A stretch of DNA of 64,000 bases from Sphagnum compactum. Its lineage: Eukaryota; Bryophyta; Sphagnopsida; Sphagnales. Positions 1 through 11,260 of this stretch are shown piece by piece. The notes below the pieces were generated by a model. It was not told the origin of the DNA and searched no databases. It saw only the letters and a list, made by a program, of their open reading frames with translations. Each line of letters begins with the position of its first letter. The first letter of the stretch is position 1. The position numbers were made by a program, and so were the translations under genes. The stretch spans positions 2,645,267 through 2,709,266 of the forward strand of contig OZ234502.1 in NCBI GenBank assembly GCA_965153455.1, given 5' to 3'.

Positions 1-68
1 TCGGCTATCTTTACTTCTTGTATTACTTCTTGTAAGCAATCCCCCTTCCTCTTTCGTCACCTCGTCCC

Positions 69-118
<50 letters not shown>

Positions 119-783
119 GTGTCCCTTTCGTCCTTTTGCACAACTGGCGTAGAATCTTATGTTTTGTTTTCCGGAGCTAATTTCATAGCTGCGTGTCGGG
201 GTTTTTCCTTCTTCTTTATGTGCGAGGTCCGGTTCTCCCTTTTTCGTGTTTGGTTGTGGTTCTGGTCTTTGTAGTTAATGGGAGATTTTACTGTTCGGCA
301 GCAGTTGGAATAATGTTTGCGTGTGGCCTCTGTCACGAGCCTTTGACGTCGCGATTTGATCCGATTTTCCGAAGAGATGTCCAGAAGTACTTGACCTAAA
401 CCTAAAGTCTGAAGGCGGATTGTGATCTCCACATTCGCTGAGTTTCAGCTCATCAGATTTTTAGGGTTTATCACCTCACACATTGTCTGTGCAGAGATTT
501 ATGAAAACAGTGCCATTTAGGCAATCGGTCAAGCTTAATTTCTTTATCTGAAAGCTAGTTTTTCTGTGCTAAAGGGTGTCCATGCACAATCTTGTTCTGC
601 AATAAGAAGTCATGAAACCTAATTTTTTAAGAACAGATTTTTATGTTTTGTGTGTCAGTGACTTCAAAGTAAATCATAGTGATTCACAAGATTCCAATCA
701 TGTGAAGCACCAGTTTTTTCTATATGTGTAGAGACCTTAAAGAATGGAGTGAGGTTATGAGTCCTAAAAGTTTGTTATTGCAG
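1..783. other. Left-edge sequence 5' of CSN3, exon 1 not found
   Basis: This stretch precedes the first recognisable CSN3 exon. It holds a (CT)n run at about 71-111 and then sequence with only short open frames (for example 193-399) that match nothing I know. The CSN3 N-terminus (about 60 residues) is not readable in any frame here, so it may lie left of the window with this stretch as intron 1, or be too diverged to see. The CT-rich run resembles a plant 5' leader, which would argue for transcription starting here; the two readings conflict and are left open. Confidence 0.5.
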
Positions 784-3700
784 GGAGGTGCAGTCATCAG
801 GGACCTTATCACAGGAGCAGTCTGAGAACTTTCTAGCATTGGCCTCAACCTTTCTCAATGTTTGTGTAGCAGAGCAGATTTGCTTGGCGCCAGAGAAATG
901 TATGTACTTTATGGCTCTGTAGGTTCTGGTCCCCTGCTTCTTCCTTCTCCCTTTCTCCATTTGGCATTGTGCTGTATACTGCTGCCCAGGTGTTGAGTTT
1001 CCCAATGTTGTGTAGTTGATTGGGAAGGACTAGGCTCTCCAGGCAGCATCTCTCTGAACAGAGTGATGTTCCTTTGTTTCACTTATTTGGTAGGGAGGTT
1101 TTTTTATTTTGAGCCTTCTCTTTTGATATTAACCATGAATGTTGGTAGTGCACGTAGGGAGATATTAAATTCTGAAATTGCTCTATGGGCATGAAGCTTT
1201 GTCTGTGCAATGTTTTGGAAACTTGGATGGTTGTGATCTGCAGAATGTTCCAACCTGAGTAGCTGTATATTTTTTGGGATGGTGGGATTGCAGTTAACGT
1301 GGTATGCCGGAGGGTGAAGGAGCAAGCCTTACAGCTGCAGGAGCCTCTGCGTGCCATCCTTCCATTACAAGCAGCCATCCGCAAACTTCAACCTTCCAGT
1401 GAATTTTTGACTGCAATGCATGCGGACTTTCTGCAGATGTGTTTATTGGCCAAGTGCTACAAAGCCAGTCTCTCTATCCTCGAAGATGATATTTTTGAGA
1501 TTGATCAGAAAAGGACTGGCCTTGTACCACGTGATTTTCTTCTGTATTGTTATTATGGGTATGTTCACTCCAATCTCCACAAGCAGCTGAAAACTTTCTC
1601 CATAAATTCTAAGGTTGTTGACTCCCAGTGGCACATGTGTCATTTGAGGAGTTCTCTAGCACTGTATCATGAGACCTTTGTTTTGATGATACCCTGTTGT
1701 GCAGGGGAATGATCCACATTGGACTGAAGCAATTTGGCAAGGCTTTGGAGTTCTTCCAGCATGTAAGAATCCTATTTCTGCTTGGACTTGTGGAGTGATT
1801 ACTCTACACTGCCCTTAGTTCTGTGCTAATGCAAAGGGTTGATGAAGAATTATTTTGTAGTGATGATGCAGAAGCACATTTAGGCTGGCATGGTCTGGGG
1901 GTTAAGGTGGAGAAGTTTATAGAGGATATTAGAGGTTGCCATTTGTTCTGTGTAGATTTGCAAAGTTCTGTGGAGGGGTCTGATACTCTATGCTGAAAGT
2001 CAGACACGGTACCAATGTCAAATCTATGAGACTGCAAGACGTTCAGAGGATAAATTGTCAGTTTGTAGGTAATATCAAATACTGACCTTTGTTTGTTTAT
2101 TTGTCAGGCTATCACAGCTCCAGCAACAGTCCTGAATGCAATTACTATTGCTGCTTACAAAAAGTTTGTTTTGGTGTCTCTTATTCAACTCGGCCAAGTA
2201 AGGTTACTGATACTTTTCATATGAGATGTTCTTAAGTCAGTATCATTCACCTGTTATCGCGTGGCATGCTGAGGTCACAGTAGTTGGGTTTGACCAGCTA
2301 GACTCTCATAATATTGCATGGGGAGAGGACTGATGTGTGTTGCAGTAGTTGTCTTGGTTCTCAGATCTGCGTGTCATGAGTTTCTTCAGACCTTGTTCTG
2401 TACAGTTATCATTAGTTTCATGACTGTTTTGTGCAGGTGCCTCCATTTCCAAAATACACACCACCAGTTGTGCAAAGAAATCTCAAATCCTGTGTGCAGG
2501 TATCTTAGAGCATGTCATCCCTACATGCAGATTGTTGGTAGTGACAAAGAATGTGTTTCAGTCTGGAGTCTCCTTTGCGTTCTTTGCTTGTGGCTTCTTA
2601 AATGTATATCTAGGACAGAAACTCAGCTCAGGAGGATTGCCCTGAATCATTAGCCTTGGTGGTGGAGGCCAGGTACCACTAGGGGTTTTGCATATGTCCC
2701 CCATGCACTGAGGGTTCTCAGATAGTTGTTGTTTGTGCTTGTCCATTTCAACTTCATATTTGTGTTGATTGGCCAGGACTATGTGGATCTAGCAACCTTA
2801 TATATTACTCGAAACATTGCTGATGTGAAGGGCTACATCACCACTCATGAGGATGCATTCAAGAGTGTGAGTTTCCTTACCACTTGCAGCATTTTCTATT
2901 GTTTGTTCTAATTGCAGCTGTTCCTGCTGTCTCTGTGAATTCCTTGTTCTTATTTGTCATTTGGTAAATGTATGCACATATTCACAAGCAGCCTTATTAT
3001 TTCTTTCATTTCTTCATACTGGTGAGCAATCTCAATTCTGCACTAATGTTTATAGAAGACCTCATGAAGAGAGTGCTCCCTCTGCATTACAAGTTGTGGC
3101 ATTTGAAGACATGAAAATAAGCATCTAGTGTGAGATTATCAGTCAGCATCTGAGAGCAGCAAGCTTTGAGGTTGGTGGATCACAGGACAACAACTTGGGT
3201 CTGGCAAGGCAAGTGATTGCGTCACTGTACAAGCGTAACATTCAGCGTCTCACCCAGACCTACCTCACCTTGTCCCTCCAAGACATTGCTGACACTGTAC
3301 AGTTAGATGGACCAAAGGAAGCTGAGTTGCATATCCTTCAAATGGTATTATCTTCATCTTCTAATTAGCATCTGTCTTGTACAACTGAAATTTTGAATAT
3401 CTCTGCTAGTCTCTATTTAGTTTTCGTTCATTAGCACATATTTATGACTGCATCCTTCTAGATGGATGAATAGATGAAGTATCCGATTACCATCAGTTTC
3501 ATCCATACATGAAGGCACAAAACAAAATAGATGTGAGTTGCTATTTGAGGATGACCTATATATTTCTGCTGGACAAAAATGGTCAAGATATATGGTTCTA
3601 AGCTGGGCAGTGGAAAGTCAATGTGACATTAGTTGCTATTTTGTTGGATGTTGCAGATCCAGGATGGGGAGATTTTTGCTCGCATAAATCAAAAGGACGG

Positions 3701-4540
3701 CATGGTTAGCTTTCAAGAGGATCCTGAACAATACAACACAAGTGCCATGACTATGCGCTTAAACCTGGAGATTCATAAGTAAGTTGCATGATTATCTTTG
3801 TTTTCCTTCTTTAGACATGGTCCTTTCCTCTGTCTGTCCATCTTTGCTTCTTTGTTCAGGTTCAGGTGGGGAGAATACCAACACATACAAGAGCAAGACT
3901 TTGTTGCTGTTATTCTATTTCTGCAAAGTCCGTGGTCAAATTATATCTCAATAAAGTCTGTTCTGTTTGGTATTGTTGGAAACACCTTGCAGAGGTCCTT
4001 AATAGTGACTTGCTATGCAGCATTGTACGACTTGCAAAGAAGTTGACATCTGTAGATGAGCAAGTCTCCTGTGATCAAGTTTACTTGAGCAAGGTACCCC
4101 CTTTTGACCTGTTTTGTGGATTTGTTTTGGTACTGATTTTTGCAGTGGTCAGCATTAGATGAGTAATGGCTTGATATTGGATATTGTCCTGTGTCTGCTT
4201 GATCTGTTTGAGAATACTAATAGGCTACTCTGGCCTCAGATTTTTGTATGCTTGTTCACTTATCTACACCAGACATTGCTAGGAGTAATGGCAGCTTGTC
4301 CCTGCCATTCATGATGAGGGTGATGGTCTGGTACATTGTGAGTGACACAAGGTCATGACTGGAATCATTTTTATTCTGTTTATTTTGTTGCTTTGAATTT
4401 TTTTGTGGAGTTTCCCTACAACCACACTGATAATAACCAATACTCTGTAACTGATTGCTGTCCAGATTGGAAGGGATCGATCACGGTATGAAACAGAAGA
4501 CTTTGACATTGTTCCACAGAAGATGTACACAAATTTGTGA
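784..4540 (+). CDS. CSN3: COP9 signalosome subunit 3 (5'-partial, 10 exons seen)
   Basis: CSN3 is a PCI-domain subunit of the COP9 signalosome, the nuclear complex that removes NEDD8/RUB from cullins and so tunes cullin-RING ubiquitin ligases. Exons: 784-899, 1294-1558, 1705-1762, 2108-2197, 2437-2499, 2777-2866, 3186-3344, 3657-3778, 4021-4093, 4466-4540. All introns are GT-AG and all phases join, giving 369 residues to the stop at 4538-4540. Family-typical stretches are the exon 2 run with [14 protein letters not shown] and [14 protein letters not shown] in exons 3-4, [20 protein letters not shown] in exon 8 (PCI region), INQKDGMV in exon 9, and the acidic tail DFDIVPQK in exon 10. The first residues (LAPEKF preceded by LSQEQS) correspond to about residue 60 of plant CSN3, so one upstream exon is missing. 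The reading frame is intact, so I infer a working gene. Confidence 0.93.
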
Positions 4541-5890
4541 ATGGTTTCCTACAATTTTTCTTCGTTCACCTTGCAGGTTATACAAAAACATTTCAGCAGC
4601 TCATCAAGCTTCTAGACCCTAGTGTTACTAAATGTACACGCTCTTTGCATGGCTTTTTCAGAAGGAGGCAGTCCTCACTGAAATTGTGAGATGGCAGATA
4701 ACACATATGAGGTTGTTATAGCATAGAACTACTTCATTTTGTGAACAGTCCTTTGTCCAATTGACCAGTGAGAAATGGTGACACAGTGTTGCAACTGTGA
4801 AGTCTTGTTGTGCAAATTTGTCCAGGTAGCAGCCAAAGTGGAGATAGGTATCTGCTAGAATTGATCTGTCAATAACCTCAAGTACTTTGCAAAGTGGATG
4901 TAGGTTGCGATCATCCAAATAGACTCAACCTTTGTTTGACTGGTTTGAGGTGTTGCTGTGCAGTGTTAAATGCTGATGTGAGCTTTGAGTGTGGTCTGTA
5001 TTATGATTGTGTTTGGACTCTGTTCTTAGACCCATCTCTGGGGCTTCCTCCCTCCTCTTGAATTCAGTGGGGAGTGAGCAGCTCACCTACCTGATAGACT
5101 GTTCTTCCATCATTATTAACAACTGCATTGTCTCCAGACCTCATGGGTCAGGGGGATGACAATAGTGAGGAACAAGGTTTAAAGTGCTAATGTAGATAGT
5201 AAGTGTAGGGTGAAGCCTGAGGGTGGGGGCAATCCCAAAATACTGGAGTGTCTAGACTCTGTGTTTTGGTGATGTCCCACAGCTGTAGGGGCTTTTTCCA
5301 TTGTAAGCATGTGGAGAATGTTACCATGAACTTCATGTAGGTCTTGAGGCATAGGAGAGGGAGACAAATCAGACACCTACAAGTATGCGTAATTTCCCTT
5401 CCACTCTTAAGCAGTAGGTATAAGATCCCTACTACTTTCTAGGAGGGATATTCATGGACATAAAGAGAACTCCACATACACTAGGAATTGTTTGTGAGTG
5501 TGTGACATGGATCAAGCTACTGACTGGTCGGGCCCAAGAATGAGGAGTCAGTGGGAGCTGATGGCAGACTCTGAACTGTGGTTACACCAAAGGTATTACT
5601 GCACCCAAAGAGCGAGGCAAAAATTTCTTTACAGCATTGCAAAATTTTCAACATAAAACAATAAATATGTTACAGAAAGAGGAGGAACCTGCGACAAAAC
5701 ATGAGTCACCTGAACTGCAAGCTACCCACCCAGTTTCAGAGGCTGTCTTATGATTTTAAGGTGCTCTCCAAGTTTGAGAGATGATTTTATAGTTTTTAAA
5801 CACCCTCCAACTACACTGCTCAATGTTCACCAGTTTCTTACATTCTGCTGCAGGCAATACCAACCTTCCAGGTGATGGAGAATACAGTAC
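4541..5890. other. Intergenic, 3' side of CSN3
   Basis: Sequence between the CSN3 stop and the small inverted-repeat element at 5891. It probably starts with the CSN3 3' UTR. Only short unconvincing open frames are present and I see no gene, RNA or repeat array. Confidence 0.5.
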
Positions 5891-6103
5891 TAAAAAGTGC
5901 ATTCACAGAACTCTGGTGTTAAGTCCCCTAACACCAAGCTAGTCATTTAGGACCTTAACCTATTTGCCACAAAGATTTTATGTTAAGTTAACATTCACCC
6001 ACTTAATATTAAACTATCACCCATTTAACATTGGGTGCTACCTAAGATGCCGCCTAGATTTTCACTTAACACTGACTTAACATTCGGTGTGAATGCACCT
6101 TAA
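5891..6103. mobile_element. 207-bp MITE, PIF/Harbinger-like
   Basis: A small non-coding element (5894-6100) has terminal inverted repeats: the left end reads AAAGTGCATTCACA and the right end, read on the minus strand, AGGTGCATTCACAC. It is flanked on both sides by TAA (5891-5893 and 6101-6103), as expected for a 3-bp TWA target-site duplication of PIF/Harbinger elements. The inside is rich in TTAAC/TTAACATT words that recur in both orientations. The right terminus shares 15 bases (AAGGTGCATTCACAC) with the left end of the larger element at 24.39 kb, which suggests a non-autonomous relative. Confidence 0.7.
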
Positions 6104-6551
6104 TTACAAAGATGTAACTAGACATGCCATATCTACTACTTAAGTGCTCATCATGGGTGTGAAACAAGGCTTGTAAGATGAAAGTCAGACCACAGAGACA
6201 GCAGTAGTGCAGCAGATATTAGGTGAATTGCTCAGTCCAGTAGTGAGGCAAGAAGCTTCCCAAATTAGAATTTGCAACTGCAAAGAGACTTTGTGATGGA
6301 TTTTTCAGACTAAAATGGGGGATCATCTTAAGTCAAATTGGCATCACAATGTGATGATACATTCTGTGCAATGTAGCACCATTCCTTCAGTCCTGATGAG
6401 TTGCTGGCTTCACCTTCACAAGGTTACTGAATAACCAAACCAGTTATGGTGAAGTTGTAATACAATCCAGTTGTCAGAACGAAAGTAGAAAATGCAAAAA
6501 TCGATGCCTGAAGGAAGAAACATACTGCAGAGGGATGCAAGTTGGGTGTCC

Positions 6552-6767
6552 AGGCAGAGGATTTTCAAATCTCTGCAAAAAGGGAAGCATGCAAGCAAGC
6601 TCCAGGTGGAGGATTTTCAAAGCTGTGCAAAAATGGAAGCAAGCAAGCAAGCTCCAGGTGGAGGAGTTTTCAAAGCTGTGCAAAAATGGAAGCAAGCAAG
6701 CAGGCTCTAGGTGGAGGACTTTTCAAAGATGTGCAAAAATGGTAGCAAGCAAGCAAGCAAGCTCCAC
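6552..6767 (+). repeat. Minisatellite, about 52-bp unit, 4+ copies
   Basis: Tandem array of a unit containing GGTGGAGGATTTTCAAAG followed by a CTGTGCAAAAATGGAAG stretch and a run of (CAAG)n. About four copies are readable at 6552-6767 with a few substitutions and small length changes in the CAAG part. It creates overlapping open frames in several phases (6474-6801), which are artefacts of the repeat. It lies on the 3' side of the VQ gene. Confidence 0.85.
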
Positions 6768-6893
6768 GCAATTGTGCCATTGTCTGTATGCAATGCACTG
6801 ATCAAAGGGGCACCAATTCACATAGCTGTTGCAGAAGGTCTGGTAAATCCACTGTAGAGTGTCAGGGTTTTAGGCCATGATGAACTCTTGCCT

Positions 6894-6922
6894 CCTCCTG
6901 CTGCTGCTGCTGCTGCTGCTGC
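6894..6922. repeat. (CTG)n trinucleotide tract
   Basis: Uninterrupted CTG/CTC trinucleotide run of about eight units between the 52-bp minisatellite and the VQ gene. It is not in a supported reading frame. Confidence 0.8.
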
Positions 6923-7404
6923 AATGTACCTCTTTGAACTCTCTCAACAACTTTTCAATCCTTGATGCTCAATGAACAGCCATCTTCAATGCCAAAATCC
7001 CTAAAAGGTAGAAGGAATTGAGCCAGAGTTATGTTGAAGTTCATTAGAAGAACGTAAACTCCTGAAGAACAAGCTTTGGAAGAGGAGACCAACAGAAGCA
7101 AAAGAGGGTTTGGACCTCCAATCCAGAGCTCAAAAATTTTCGAGAATGCCGCGCCTGCAGAGAGAGACTCAAAGCTCAAATCAAAGCCCCGAAAAAATTC
7201 GGCATGCAAGAAAGCATCCCAGTTACAAAGAGAGAGACTCTAGGAGATTTTTGCTCTGCGACCAAAGCTTCTTCCTGATTACAGGAGATTTAAAATCGAT
7301 TGCGACTCCTTGCAACCCTACAAGAGGTGGAAAGGCGGCATTTGGAGAAGAAGATTTGGAGGAGATGACGAGCGAAAAGGGGTTAAGACCAGAGAGTCCG
7401 ATCG

Positions 7405-8385
7405 CTACGAGGGCGGCTCGGAGGCTCTTGGGGAGGTGAGAGGGAAGAGAGTGAGGAGCTCAGGTATCCGACGAGGCTTCTCAAGAGTGGGAGGAGATGA
7501 ATGCAGCATGAAGCGCCCATCTCTCGACTCTACCGTTGTTGGCCTTCTTCCGGCGTCGTCTCCGTCCTGGAGTTCCTCCTGACCACTATGCTTCTCCCTG
7601 GGTCCTGGACTTGTGAAGGAATTGGAAGTGTTGTTGCTGCAGCCATAGGCATTGTTGTCGAAGACGTTACTGGTGAGAGGCGTCACAGGGCTAGGCATGA
7701 GCGACGAGTTGAACCTAGGGGACACCTCCGAGGTCGGAGAGCAAAACCCGGAGCCATAGCCAGAGCTCCCTCGACGCAAGCTTGAAGACACCCTGAGATC
7801 CTTCACGTCCAGACTGCGCAGCAAGAACGCTTGCCTCCTCTCATGGAGCTTGAAAGAAGCTGGTCTCCTCGCACTTAAGTCTCCAACGGGCTTAGGGATG
7901 AGCCCCTTGCAAGTAATGTCAGAAAGTTTGTCAGTCCCTGCTGCTCCTCCTCCTGCTGCGGCTGCTGCTGCTGCTGCTCTTGCAGCTTGTCTGGCGGGCA
8001 AAGTGACAGGGAATTTCTCCAATCCATCGTGCTCGGAAGCGCCTGTGAGCTTCTGCACCACTTCCCGAAAGTTGCAAGTATCAACATGCACGAATGTAGT
8101 GGAAGACGACGCTACTACACATTGTTGCTGCTGCTGCTGCTGCTGTCGTTCTCGCTCCTCCTGCTCCTGCTCCTGATGCTGCAGAGACAAGCAACCCAAA
8201 CGTGATGTCGGACTCTCAAGCGCCGTCTGCTGCTGCTGCTGCTGCATCAAGTTCCTGTTACTACTGTTATCACTGATACTGGAAGAGGGAGACGAAGACG
8301 ACATCACCATCGCTGCTGCACCAAAAAAACTCCCATTTCCAATTCTTCCTCCCGCGCCCTCTTCCCCACTTCCACTCCTCTTCAT
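7405..8385 (-). CDS. VQ-motif protein (VQ4/VQ13/VQ31-like), intronless
   Basis: A 326-residue plant regulatory cofactor. VQ proteins bind WRKY transcription factors, and this subgroup is phosphorylated by MPK3/MPK6 in defence and growth signalling (family knowledge). The core motif FREVVQKLTG is at residues 106-115, matching FxxxVQxLTG. A second family signature, FKLHERRQ, lies near 178-185. The C-terminus ELLTLFPLTSPR (about 309-320) matches the conserved tail of the VQ4/13/19/31/33 group. Many Ser-Pro/Thr-Pro sites (CSPTSE, MPSPVTP, TSPG, LTSPR) are plausible MAPK sites. Low-complexity runs are poly-Ser near 29-36, poly-Gln at 48-53 and 81-88, and poly-Ala at 137-144. There is no intron, as usual for VQ genes. 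The start at 8385 is the first Met of a long open frame, preceded by a CT-rich leader. The protein probably acts in the nucleus. Confidence 0.9.
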   Translation of the reverse strand: MKRSGSGEEGAGGRIGNGSFFGAAAMVMSSSSPSSSISDNSSNRNLMQQQQQQTALESPTSRLGCLSLQHQEQEQEERERQQQQQQQQCVVASSSTTFVHVDTCNFREVVQKLTGASEHDGLEKFPVTLPARQAARAAAAAAAAGGGAAGTDKLSDITCKGLIPKPVGDLSARRPASFKLHERRQAFLLRSLDVKDLRVSSSLRRGSSGYGSGFCSPTSEVSPRFNSSLMPSPVTPLTSNVFDNNAYGCSNNTSNSFTSPGPREKHSGQEELQDGDDAGRRPTTVESRDGRFMLHSSPPTLEKPRRIPELLTLFPLTSPRASEPPS

Positions 8386-8504
8386 ACCAAATGCGCGTCA
8401 GTAAACGGATCCAATCGATATCCAGTTCTCCACTGCACTACTACTGGCATCCAGTTCCAGGACGGCAACGAACTCCGTCCAAAGCTCAGCCGAGCAAAAA
8501 AAAT

Positions 8505-8895
8505 GTACTCCGTAGACAGAGAGAGACAGACAAAGAGAGGAAAACGTAGGTACTCCGTCGAGAGTTGGAGGAAGATGTAGTCCGTAGAGAGAGAGAGTTG
8601 GAGGGAAACGTAGTCCGTAGGAGAGAGTTGGAGGGAAACGTATTCCGTAAAGAGAGAGAGAGAGAGAGTGTGTGTGTTGGAGAAAGATGTACACTCCGTC
8701 GAATTTTCGAGGAAGATGTGCTCCTGTAGAGAGAGTTGGAGGGAAACGTACTCCGTAGGAGAGAGTAGAAGGAAAATTGTACTCCGAAAAGACACACAGA
8801 GAGTTCGAGGAGAGAATGTACTCCGTAGAGAGACTTGTTGAGGAAAATGTACTCCGTAGAGAGAGAGAGAGAGAGAGTTTCGAGGAGAATGTAAC
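8505..8895 (-). repeat. Degenerate 30-45-bp tandem array in the VQ 5' region
   Basis: About ten imperfect copies of a unit built from (GA)n, then GTTGGAGGGAAACGTACTCCG and variants, follow one another starting about 120 bp upstream of the VQ start codon. Unit length varies with the GA run. On the coding strand of the VQ gene the array is pyrimidine-rich (CTCTCT blocks separated by a CGGAGTACNTTT core), so it probably forms part of the promoter or 5' leader. The long minus-strand open frames across it (8382-8929) are by-products of the repeat. Confidence 0.85.
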
Positions 8896-11124
8896 TCCAT
8901 CGACAGCTGCAAACCAAAGTTAGCTCCAAACCACAGTTAGCTCTAAACCAGAGTGAGTTACAAGGCTGGAATCCGATTGGTCGACTGCAAAGCCATTTTG
9001 CTGCTTTATTGCTTTATTTGTCCCAAAGGCTTGACCAAACATCTCCCATTTTAGGCTAAACCAAGGGCCCTTGTTAGGGCCTGTGCTCGGTGGAGCCGAG
9101 CCGAGTGTGGGCCTTGTCAAGGGCTTTATCAAGCGTAAAGACATGCACCAATTTTATTTTATTTTTTTCCTTTGAAGTTTTTTTTTCAAAGAGGGCGTTT
9201 CATTTTTTCGCAAAGCGCTTTCTCAACTTTCTCGCAAAGCCTAATCCGCTTTCGCTCACCTTCTCAACCCTCTCACAAAGCTTAATCCGCTTTCGCTCGC
9301 CGTTACTAATAATAATGGTCACCCTAAACACAAGAAATATTTTGGCCTATATAACGTGCCCTTCAACTACATTAAAAAATGAGCACAGGTCTTTACGACT
9401 CCACTAGTGTGGCTTGTGCCATTGGCTCAAATTTGAACTCGTTATTACCCAACTAATTTCTTTTTTCCAAATAATTTTTAAAATTCAATGTATCCTACAT
9501 TATAGGTCTAAAAATTATGAAATTGTCTCCAAGAAGAAATCAATTCATCAAGAGCTCTCCAACTCTAATTACTAATAAGAGACTAGAGTGCACCCCAATT
9601 TTCCTTTAAAATTTTAGTTTTTATTTTGTTAAATTTTCCATGACAAAATTATTCAATATTCAATAACTCCTTACAAAACAAACAAACCCTAAAGATGTGA
9701 AGAAGTTGTAGAGTATTTTTTTTTAATTACTCTTTTTCAATTTTGTGATGACTATATTTATTGTCCCATTTTCCTTTTTGATTTTTTGATGACCAAATGT
9801 ATTTTTCTTTTTTCTTTTTCTTATTTTTATGACCCTTTTTCCTTTTTTAATGTGATAAGTGATAAATATTCTTTTTCTTTTTCTTTTCCTCTTTTAATTT
9901 TGTGTTGACCATTGCTCTTTTTTTTTTCTTTTTTTTTTCAATTTTGTGATTGAGTGAAAGTAACATCAATATATATACCACCCTCAAACTAGATGGTTTA
10001 AATTTCACCCTCCAAGGTGAAATTGATCATTTCCTAAAGGTTTAAAAGTAGCCTTTAAAAGAGGCCAAGCTCAAGAAGGTGACCTCATTTAATGCTCCTT
10101 TTCTTTTTAAAGGCTTTGTTCTCCTATTAATGCCCCTTACTTACCCTTCATTTAAATGCCTCTTGTAGAGGGGAATGTTTTTCTTCCTTCCCCAAACATA
10201 CTTGCCATTACTATAAGAGATCCCACTCCAAAATGGCCCCACACAAATGGGGGCTGACACTTGGATGAATGATATTCAAATGAATAGATGAATGAACAAA
10301 TGGGCAAATATAAATGCATGAAGCAATTATAATTGATGAGTTAAGGAACTACCCACTTCATCAATGTTTATATCCATACCCCCCTAAAATGGGCTTTGCA
10401 CTTGATTAGAGGATTTGACACCTTGTTTGTTTTCATATTAGCTTGTAAAATGATGAAACCCATCAAACCAACATAATGACCTATTTCCATAGTGTAGTTG
10501 AAAGGCACATTATGGGGCCATTGAAAAAATTTCTTCCCCCAAGGTTGTGCATTTTGAAAAAAAAGGAAAAATATAATGCTTGCCATAAGTAGGCATTTCA
10601 TTTTTCAAAATGCCCACTTTCATTTTTTATTTTATTATCATGGTACCCAGCAAGTATCTGTCTCTTATCACTACACAATTTATTTTTAAAAAATTAAAAA
10701 AAAATCAGTGCAGATCTTTATGCTTTGTAAAGCCCCCCAACCTCTATTGAGGTTTTTTGAGGTTCTTCATTTGAGGGGCCCAATCTCTATTGATAATAAA
10801 AAATTAAGAATGGCAAATACAAATACAAACTATATGGTGAAACTTGACTCAAACCATGGGTAAAGCTCTAAAGAGATTTTAAGTAACATTTGTTTTTCTA
10901 GTGTTGGGTGAGTATGTACTTTAAGCCATATCACATAGAAAGGGCCATAGAAAAAATTGCATATGTCAGGCTTGAGCTTCTTGGGAGGGGGAGGAGGGGG
11001 AAAGCAAGGGGTTCAACTGTGTTATGTGTGAACAAGTGAGATGTCTTTCAAACATCAACATGGGCATGCATATTGGCAAAACTATATTCAAAACCGGCAT
11101 AGGTCAAGCATTAACAAATAGATG

Positions 11125-11260
11125 ATTCAAGGAATTGTTGCCTTGTCAAATTCAACGAATTCAAGGAATTGTTGCCTTGTCAAATTCAACGAATTCAAGG
11201 AATTGTTGCCTTGTCAAATTCAACGAATTCAAAGAATTGTTGCCTTGTCAAATTCAATGG
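11125..11260 (+). repeat. 4 x 34-bp tandem repeat
   Basis: Four head-to-tail copies of a 34-bp unit containing GGAATTGTTGCCTTGTCAAA; 136 bp in total is exactly 4 x 34. The first three copies are nearly identical and the fourth has a few changes. It lies in non-coding AT-rich DNA. Confidence 0.93.

Noticed and set aside
6474-6801. Several overlapping open frames with repeated peptide units
   Set aside because: By-product of the 52-bp minisatellite, open on both strands and in more than one phase.
8382-8929. Long minus-strand open frames rich in Ser/Leu/Thr upstream of the VQ gene
   Set aside because: They arise from the GA/CT tandem array; overlapping frames in two phases repeat the same words and no family motif is present.
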